A stretch of DNA of 64,000 nucleotides from Cellulomonas persica (GTDB lineage: Bacteria; Actinomycetota; Actinomycetes; Actinomycetales; Cellulomonadaceae): contig NZ_BJUA01000005.1 of the NCBI RefSeq assembly GCF_007989825.1, positions 1 to 64,000 of the forward strand, read 5' to 3'. The translations under genes were made by a program, and so were the position numbers. Position 1 is the first letter of the stretch. Every line of letters begins with the position of its first letter. The notes under the pieces were generated by a model. The model saw only the letters and a program-made list of their open reading frames with translations, ran no database searches and had not been told where the DNA came from. Below are positions 53,978 to 61,500 of the stretch, piece after piece.

Positions 53978-55204
53978 TCAACGCGGCAGGACGACGACCG
54001 CCTCGCGCAGGATGTGCAGGGACACCTCGTCGCCCGGCGTCGGCATGCCGGAGCCCATGGGACCCCGAGCCGCGAGCGCGGGACCTGCCGGCTCGGCCGC
54101 GCCGGGTACGGGGGCGACGAGAGCGCGGGTGGCGGCCGTGACCTCGCCGATCCCCGGGACGTCGACGTGCAGCGTCGGGCTGCCCCGGCGCGTGCGCACC
54201 GCGAGCACGACACCCGTGAGCACGTCGGCGGACCCGGTGGCCGCGCCGCTCACGAGCGCGCCGGGCGGGAGCGCGTACGTGGCGTCGTCCGGTGCGGGCA
54301 CGGCCCGGCGCAGAGCGACGGGGGCGTCCGCGACGGGGACGAAGGCCTCGTAGCCGAGGAAGCGCGCGACCTGCTCGTCGGCGGGCGCGCGCCAGAGCTG
54401 GGCGGGCGGGCCGACCTGCAGCAGCCGTCCTGCGGACATCACCGCGACGCGGTCGGCGACGACGAAGGCCTCGTCCTGGTCGTGCGTGACGAACAGCGCC
54501 GTGGTGCCGGTGGCGAGCAGCGCCGCGCGCAGGTCGAGCGCGAGGCGTTCGCGCAGCGAGCGGTCGAGCGCGGACAGCGGCTCGTCGAGCAGCAGCAGGC
54601 GGGGGGCGGGGGCCAGGGCACGCGCGAGCGCGACGCGCTGCCGTTCGCCGCCGGACAGCGTCGCGACCGCGCGAGGTCCCGCACCGGGCAGGCCGACGAG
54701 CTCGAGCAGGTGCTCGACGCGCGCCGCGACCTGGCCGCGCGGGCGGCCCGCGAGGCCGTAGGCGATGTTGCCCGCGACGTCGCGGTGCGTGAACAGCTGC
54801 CCGTCCTGGAACATCAGCCCGAAGTCGCGGCGGTGCACGGGGACGTCGACGACCGACGCGCCGCCCCACGTCACGTCCCCGTCGGCGAGCGGCTCGAGGC
54901 CGGCCACCGCGCGCAGCAGCGAGGACTTGCCGCAGCCCGACGGCCCGAGCAGCGCGAGCACCTCACCGCGTGCCACGTCGAGGCTCACGCCGTCGACCGC
55001 CGCAACCGGCTCGGCCCGCCGCCGCGGCGCGGGGTACCGCACGACGACGTCGCGCACGCCGAGCCCCGCCGCGCGATCGCGCGCACCGTCGTCGGGCGTG
55101 CGCGAGGCCGCCCCCGCACGCGAGCCGGCCGCGCTGCCGCTCGTCGGGCTCGGGCTCGTCGGGCTCAGGCCCGTCGTGCTCGGGGTGGTCCTGCTCGTCG
55201 TCAC
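53978..55204 (-). CDS. Thiamine ABC transporter ATP-binding protein
   Basis: A 408-residue ATPase, probable ThiQ partner of the permease. Walker A GPSGCGKSSLLRAV, Q-loop in FGLMFQDGQLFTHRDVAGNI, signature LSGGERQRVALAR, Walker B LLLLDEPLSALDR, switch His in FVTHDQDEAFVVAD. It is longer than typical ThiQ because of an N-terminal Ser/Thr/Pro extension and a C-terminal TOBE-like regulatory domain. GTG at 55204 overlaps the permease stop (GTGA). Last gene of the operon. Confidence 0.82.
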   Translation of the reverse strand: MTTSRTTPSTTGLSPTSPSPTSGSAAGSRAGAASRTPDDGARDRAAGLGVRDVVVRYPAPRRRAEPVAAVDGVSLDVARGEVLALLGPSGCGKSSLLRAVAGLEPLADGDVTWGGASVVDVPVHRRDFGLMFQDGQLFTHRDVAGNIAYGLAGRPRGQVAARVEHLLELVGLPGAGPRAVATLSGGERQRVALARALAPAPRLLLLDEPLSALDRSLRERLALDLRAALLATGTTALFVTHDQDEAFVVADRVAVMSAGRLLQVGPPAQLWRAPADEQVARFLGYEAFVPVADAPVALRRAVPAPDDATYALPPGALVSGAATGSADVLTGVVLAVRTRRGSPTLHVDVPGIGEVTAATRALVAPVPGAAEPAGPALAARGPMGSGMPTPGDEVSLHILREAVVVLPR

Positions 55205-57054
55205 CACTCGCCTCCTTCGCCCGCGCGACGCAACCGCTCGCACAAGGCCACCACGGTCGCGGTCAGCACCGCGAGCAGCACGGACGCCGCGAGCGCCCGG
55301 CCGTACGACTCGGGCCCGGGCCGGCCGATGAGCCGGAAGATCACCACGGGCAGGGTTGGGGAGTCGGGGCGCGCGAGGAACGACGTCGCGCCGAACTCCC
55401 CGAGCGACGCGGCGAACGCGAAGCCCACGGCGAGCCCCACGGCGCGCAGCGCGAGGGCGCCGTCGACGGTCCGCAGCACACGCCCGGGTGCGGCGCCCAG
55501 GGTCGCGGCGGCCTCGCGCAGGCGCGGGTCGATCGCGCGCAGCACGGGCAGCACGGTGCGCACGACGAGCGGCACGGCCACGACCGCCTGCGCGACGGGC
55601 ACGAGCAGCGGTGAGCGCCGCAGGTCGAGGTCGAGCCCGAACGGCTCGTGCATCGCGAGCAGGAACCCGAACCCGACGGTCACGGCGGACACCCCGAGCG
55701 GGAGCATGAACAGCGCGTCGAGTCCCGCGACGGCTCGTCGTGCGGCGGGGCGGCGGGGCCGGCGGGACACGATCAGCGCGACGAGCCCGCCGACGACGAG
55801 CGCGAGCAGCGTCGCGTCCACGGCGGTCCGCAGGGACGTCAGCGCCGCCTGCCACACGGACACGGTGACGCCGCCGCTGGCGGTGGACAGCGCGACGTAG
55901 TGGTCGAGCCCCCACCCGTCGCCGACGCGCAAGGAGCGCACGACCAGGTGGAGGAGCGGCAGCGCGAGCAGCACGACGACGAGCGCGGTGAGCGCGGTGG
56001 CGCCGCGGACCAGCGCGAGCCCGTCGTCGCGCGGCTCACCGCGCCGGCGACGCAGCCGCAGGGGGCGCACGACGAGCCCGGGGTCGGCGAGCTGGAGCGC
56101 GCGCTCGCGCCGCGTGCGGGCCCGTCCGGCGACGAGCAGCGCGCCGGCGACGACGACGAGCTGCACGACCGACAGCACCGCGGCGGCGCGCAGGTCGAGG
56201 AACTGCGTGGTCTGCACCCAGATCTCGGTCTCGATCGTGCCGAACTGCAGGCCGCCGAGCACCAGCACGGTCCCGAACGCGGTCGCGCTGAACAGGAACA
56301 CGAGGGACGCGGCGGACGCGATCGCAGGCGTCAGCGCGGGCAGCGTCACGGTCCGCAGCGCGCGCCAGGGCGTGGCGCCGAGCGCGCGGGCGGCCTGCTC
56401 GGCACGTGGGTCGAGCCGTTCCCAGAGCCCGCCGACGCTGCGCACCACGACGGCGTAGTTGAAGAACACGAGCGCGGCGACGATCGCGGCGAACGTCCCG
56501 TCGAGGTGCAGGAACCCGAGCGGCCCGCCCTCGACGAGCAGCGACCGGAAGGCCACGCCGACGACGACCGTCGGCAGCACGAACGGGACGGTGACGAGCG
56601 CGCGCACCGCGGCGCGCCCCGCGAACCGGTGCCGGTACAGCACGTACGCGCCCGGCACGCCGAGCAGCACGCTGACGACCGTCGCGACCCCGGCCTGACC
56701 CAGGGTCTGCCCGATGATCCGCCACGTGCGGGGGCGCGAGAACACGTCGGCGAACCCGGACAGGTCGAGCTGCCCGTCGACGACGAACCCGCGGCCGACC
56801 ATGACCGCCACGGGGTAGGCGAAGAACGCGACGAGGAACGCGAGCGGGACGACGACCGCGACGGTCCAGACGGTGCCGCGGCCGAGCCGACCGGCCCGGT
56901 CCCGCCCGCGACCCCCTCGGGGACGCGCCGCACCGGGGTGCGACGGACCGGGGTGCGACGGACCGGCGGACCACCGACCCCCCGGCGTGCGTGCGGGCAC
57001 GCCGGGTCGCGCCTCCCCGGGGGGAGGTGCGTGGGTGGTGGTCGCCGAGGTCAT
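55201..57054 (-). CDS. Thiamine ABC transporter permease (ThiP-like)
   Basis: A 617-residue membrane subunit. Two permease halves, each of six helices, carry ABC permease EAA-type loops (EQAARALGATPWRALRTVTLPALTPAIAS and REAAATLGAAPGRVLRTVDGALAL). The N-terminus is an ~50-residue Pro/Gly/Arg-rich tail. This fused, two-domain layout is that of ThiP-type thiamine (and FbpB-type iron) permeases; the TPP riboswitch upstream decides for thiamine. Starts 10 bases after thiB and overlaps the ATPase gene by 4 bases. Confidence 0.85.
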   Translation of the reverse strand: MTSATTTHAPPPGEARPGVPARTPGGRWSAGPSHPGPSHPGAARPRGGRGRDRAGRLGRGTVWTVAVVVPLAFLVAFFAYPVAVMVGRGFVVDGQLDLSGFADVFSRPRTWRIIGQTLGQAGVATVVSVLLGVPGAYVLYRHRFAGRAAVRALVTVPFVLPTVVVGVAFRSLLVEGGPLGFLHLDGTFAAIVAALVFFNYAVVVRSVGGLWERLDPRAEQAARALGATPWRALRTVTLPALTPAIASAASLVFLFSATAFGTVLVLGGLQFGTIETEIWVQTTQFLDLRAAAVLSVVQLVVVAGALLVAGRARTRRERALQLADPGLVVRPLRLRRRRGEPRDDGLALVRGATALTALVVVLLALPLLHLVVRSLRVGDGWGLDHYVALSTASGGVTVSVWQAALTSLRTAVDATLLALVVGGLVALIVSRRPRRPAARRAVAGLDALFMLPLGVSAVTVGFGFLLAMHEPFGLDLDLRRSPLLVPVAQAVVAVPLVVRTVLPVLRAIDPRLREAAATLGAAPGRVLRTVDGALALRAVGLAVGFAFAASLGEFGATSFLARPDSPTLPVVIFRLIGRPGPESYGRALAASVLLAVLTATVVALCERLRRAGEGGEW

Positions 57055-57064
57055 GGCCGCGTGG

Positions 57065-58195
57065 TCAGCCGATCACCGTCTCGGACCACTGGGTGAGCCA
57101 CACGTCGCGGTTCGCGGCGATGTCGGCGGGCTGGACCTCGAACGGGTTCTCGGCGAGCGGCGCGAACTGCACCCACTCGTCGGGCAGCTCGGCCGACGAG
57201 CTCACGGGGTACATGTACATCGAGCCGGGGATGTCGGACTGCACCTCGTCGGACAGGAGGAAGTCGATGAACGCACGCGCCCCGGCGGGGTTCTCCGCAC
57301 CCGCGAGCACGCCCGCGTACTCGACCTGACGGAAGCACGTGTCGAGCAGCGCCTGGGTCGTCGGCTCGGTGCCGCCCTCGGGGACGGTCGAGGGCGGCGA
57401 GCTCGCGTAGGACAGCACGACGGGACGCGGGCCGTCGCCGCCGCCGCCGGAGAAGTCGGTGAAGTACGCGTCCGACCAGCCGTCGGCGACCTTGAGGCCG
57501 TTGGCCTTGAGCGCCGACCAGTAGTCGGGCCAGGCGTCGCCCTTCGCGCCGATGGTCGCGAGCAGGAACGCGAACCCGGGCGACGACGTGACCGCGTTCG
57601 GCACGACGAGCAGGTCCTGGTACTCGGGGAGCGTCAGGTCGTCGAGCGTCGTGGGGACCGCGAGGTCGTGCTCGTCGAACCACGTGGTGTCGACGTTGAG
57701 GCACACGTCGCCGAAGTCGACGGCGGTGAGCGCCCCCTCGTCGTCGCCCTCGACCGCGAAGCCGAGCGCGTCCGCGGCCGCCTTGCCCTGCGCGGCGTAC
57801 GGCTCGAGGACGCCCTCGGTGATCGCGCGCGACGCGAACGAGTTGTCGATGCCGTAGACCGCGTCGCCCAGCGGCGCGTCCTTCGTCAGCACGAGCTGGT
57901 TGACCAGCGCGCCCGCGTCGCCGGGCTGCACGACCTCGACCTCGATGCCGGTGGACTGCGTGAACGAGTCGAGCAGGCCGTCGGACAGCGCGAACGAGTC
58001 GTGCGTGACGACGGTGAGCTTCCCTCCGGCGGTCGCCTCGCCGGTCGGGGCCGTCGCCGACGCGTCGGGGCCGGGGGCCGGGTCGTCGGAGCCGGTCAGC
58101 GAGCAGCCCGCGAGCGCGAGCGTGAGGGCCGTGCCGACGGCCGTGCCGAGGGCGACGATGCGCGCGTGGCGCGTGTGCGAGGCGGTTCCCGCCAT
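57065..58195 (-). CDS. thiB: Thiamine ABC transporter substrate-binding lipoprotein (ThiB-like)
   Basis: A 376-residue periplasmic-type binding protein. Lipobox LALAGC with Cys31, then an acidic linker. The body has the type 2 binding fold: KLTVVTHDSFALSDGLLDSFTQSTGIEVEVVQPGDAGALVNQLVL is the pattern of ThiB, followed by AVYGIDNSFASRAITEGVLEPY. It captures thiamine or its phosphates outside the membrane. ATG with AAGGAGGAGC upstream. First gene of thiB-permease-ATPase, about 90 bases after the TPP riboswitch. Confidence 0.88.
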   Translation of the reverse strand: MAGTASHTRHARIVALGTAVGTALTLALAGCSLTGSDDPAPGPDASATAPTGEATAGGKLTVVTHDSFALSDGLLDSFTQSTGIEVEVVQPGDAGALVNQLVLTKDAPLGDAVYGIDNSFASRAITEGVLEPYAAQGKAAADALGFAVEGDDEGALTAVDFGDVCLNVDTTWFDEHDLAVPTTLDDLTLPEYQDLLVVPNAVTSSPGFAFLLATIGAKGDAWPDYWSALKANGLKVADGWSDAYFTDFSGGGGDGPRPVVLSYASSPPSTVPEGGTEPTTQALLDTCFRQVEYAGVLAGAENPAGARAFIDFLLSDEVQSDIPGSMYMYPVSSSAELPDEWVQFAPLAENPFEVQPADIAANRDVWLTQWSETVIG

Positions 58196-58282
58196 GGGTG
58201 GTGCTCCTCCTTGGTCTGCAGGAGGGGTGCACCGCGGGCGGCGCCGACCCGCGGTCGACGACGACCACGGAGCTGAGATTCC

Positions 58283-58398
58283 CGACTCCCTACGCCGGTA
58301 TCACCCGGATCAGGTTCGAGGGTCTGCGGTTGTCCCGCACTCTCAGCGTCCCGGCGGTGGGTTCCCGAGGGTTCCCAGAGCCCGACGCTCCCCTGTCG
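58283..58398 (-). ncRNA. TPP riboswitch (THI element)
   Basis: Read on the minus strand: CGAC...GGGGAGCG, a long P3-type insert, GACGCTGAGAGTGCGG, then CGAACCTGATCCGGGTGATACCGGCGTAGGGAGTCG (as separate conserved blocks CTGAGA, ACCTGATCCGG, GATACCGGCGTAGGGA). CGAC/GTCG ends close P1. It lies in the leader of thiB and represses when thiamine pyrophosphate is bound. Confidence 0.9.
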
Positions 58399-58511
58399 TT
58401 CTCCTCGATCGTACCCGCGTGCGCGCGGTCGTCGGTCCGGTCGACCGGACCTCGCACGGTCGCCGCGCGTGCCCGGAGGCGGCCACGGGGCCGGCCTCCG
58501 GGCACGCGGGG

Positions 58512-61500
58512 TCAGCGGCGGCGTGCCTGCACGACCGCGGCGGTCCCGCCCGCGAGCAGGAACATCGCGAGCAGGGCGAGCAGCCCCGTCTCGACGCCGG
58601 TCGTCGCCAGCGGCTTGCCGCGCACGGGCACGGTCACCGACCCGCTGTTGTTCTCGGTGTCGACGTCCTCGGTGCCGCTCGTGACGGACGCCGTGTTGGT
58701 CACGGACGTGCCCCCGACCGCGCCGACGCGCACGGTCAGCCGGACCTCGGCGGACTCACCCACGTCGAGCCCGTCGAGCGTGCACGTGACCTCCTGGCCG
58801 TCGGCCGCGCACATCGCACCGCTCGCGGTGTCGAACGTCAGCCCCGCGGGCAGCACGTCGGTCACCGTGATCGGGCCGGGGTCCGCGGTGGGTCCCGCGT
58901 TGGTCACGGTGAGCACGAACGTGCCCGTCGAGCCGACCTGCAGCGCGTCACCGTCGAACGTCTTGACCAGCGTCAGGTCGACGAGCGGGGCCAGCGCCAT
59001 CGAGTCGTCGTCCGTCGAGATCACGATGCCGTCGGCGCCCGGCGTCGAGGAGCGCACCTCGACGACGTTCACGACGCCCGGGAAGGCGTCGGGTCCGACG
59101 ACCACGTCGATGTCGATGGTCGGCGCGGTCGTGCCGGGCGCCAGCGAGGCGGTCGTGCACAGCACGGGGGTGCCGTCCGCGGCCGCCTCGCCGATCACGC
59201 ACCGCCAGGTCGCGTCGTCCGCACGGACGGCCGTGACCTGCAGCGACGCGGGCACCTGGTCGAGCACGGTCACGTCGGACGCGGCCGACGGCCCCGCGTT
59301 GGCGACGACGAGGTGGTACGTCAGGGTCCCGCCGACGCGCGCGTCGCCGGTGTGGGTCTTCACGACGGAGAGCTCGGCGTACGCCGTGGTGCCGGACGTG
59401 ACGCTGTCGGTGTTGTCCGCGGGCTCGGGGTCGGGCGTCGAGGACGTGACCGTCGCGGTGTTGACCACGTCCCCGGTGAGCGTCGGGTCGACGGCCACCT
59501 CGAGGTCGAGCGTCGCGATCGCGCCGGTCGGCAGCGGGGCGTCGAGCGTGCACGTGACGTCCGTGGTGCCCGTGCAGGCCCACGAGCCGGCCGACGAGCC
59601 GACCACGGCGGCGAACGTCAGCCCCGCGGGCAGCTCGTCGTGCACGACGACGTCACGCGCGTCGGACGGCCCGAGGTTGGTCACCTCGACCCGGTACCGG
59701 GCCGTGCCACCGGCGACGGGCTCGGACAGGACGCTCTTGACGAGCCGCAGGTCCGCCGACGCGCTCGGCGTGGCCGTCGCGTCGTCGGAGTCCGGCTCGT
59801 CGCCCGTCTGGGCACTGCCCGCACCGGGACCCACCTGGGGCGAGAGCCCGGGCCGGACGGTCGCGAGGTTGACGACGTCACCGGTCGCGCTCGAGCGCAC
59901 CCTCGCCGTCACCGTGATGACCGGCGCGGCCCCGACCAGCAGGTCGGTGTCCCGCTCGCAGGTCACGGTGCCCTCGTCGGTGCTGCAGACCCAGCCGGCG
60001 CCGGACGCGGTCGCGTCCTGCACGCCCGCGGGCAGCTCGTCGACGACGACGATCGGCGTCGTCGCGTCGGCGCGCGACGTGGACGGGCCGTGGTTCGTCA
60101 CCGCGACCCGCCACGCGATCGCGTGGCCCGCGACGACGTCCGCCGGGTCGGTGACGAGCTCCTTGACGAGCCCGAGGTCCGCGACGCCCGTGACGGTCAC
60201 GTCGTCGGTCGCCTCGTCGTCGAGCGTCTCGACGACCGGCTGGGCCGTCAGGCCGCTCGGGGTGACCACGGCGCGGTTCGTGACCGTGCCGTGCAGGTCG
60301 GCGTCGAGCAGCACCGGCACGGTCACCGACGCGGTCGCCAGCGCGGCGAGCGTGGTCGGGCGCGTGCACTCGACGACCTCGTGCGTGTCCCCGCCGACGG
60401 TGACCGGCGTCCCCGCGACGCACGTGAAGCCGCCGCCGGTGACCGGGTCGGAGTCGTCGAACGTCACGCCGACGGGCAGCGTGTCCCGCACGACGATCGG
60501 GTCGGCCGCGGTGGCGCGCGAGTCCGACGGACCGCCGTTGGTCACGGTGAGCGTCCACGCGAACGGCTCACCCGCGACGGCGGTGCCGGTGTGGGTCTTG
60601 GTCAGGCCCAGGTCGGCGGACGTGGTGACGTCGACGTCCGCGGTGTCGGGGTCGGAGTCGCCCGACAGCGTCGAGGTCGCGTACGCGGTGTTCGTCACCG
60701 TGCCCGGCTCGGCCGCGGCCGAGACGACCGCGACGAGCCGCAGCGTGGGGGCCGAGGCGCCCGCGACCAGGCCGGCCGTGCCGTCACCGAGCGTGCAGGT
60801 GACCTCCTGGCCGTCGTCGTCGCACACCCACGCCGGCGAGCCCGTGGTGGACGCCGAGTCGAACGTCAGCCCCGTCGGCAGCGTGTCGGTGACGGTCACG
60901 GGACCGGGCACGTCGGACGGCCCGTCGTCGTGCACGACGAGCGTGTACGCGATCGTCTCGCCCGCCCGCACCGTCGTGCTCGTCGCGGTCTTGGTGACCG
61001 TGAGCGTCGCCTCGGTGTCCACCGTGATCGTCGCGTCGTCGGAGTCCGTCGTCGGGCCGGTGCCGTCGACGTCGGGCGTGGTCGACGAGACCGTGGCCGT
61101 GTTCGTGACGGTCGCGCCGTCCGCGACGCCCGAGCGTACGCGCGCCTCGACGGTGACCGTCACGGGGCCGTCGGCCTCGAGCAGGTCGCCGAGGTCGCAG
61201 CTGACCTCCTGGCCGTCGATCTGGCACGTGCCGACGGTCGACGACGCCGAGACCGGCGCCAGGGCCGCGGGCAGCGTGTCGACGACGGTCGTCGCCGCGG
61301 CCACCGAGGGTCCGGCGTTCTCGACGACGAGCGTGTACGTCACGCCGTCGTCGTCACCCGCGACCACCGTGGTGGCCGAGGGCGTCTTCGTGATCGACAG
61401 GTCGGCCGCGCGGACGACCACGACGTCGTCGCTCGCGGTGTTCGCGTGCGTGTCGTCGTCCTCGTCGAGCGTGGGCGGACCCGCGACCGTCGCGGTGTTC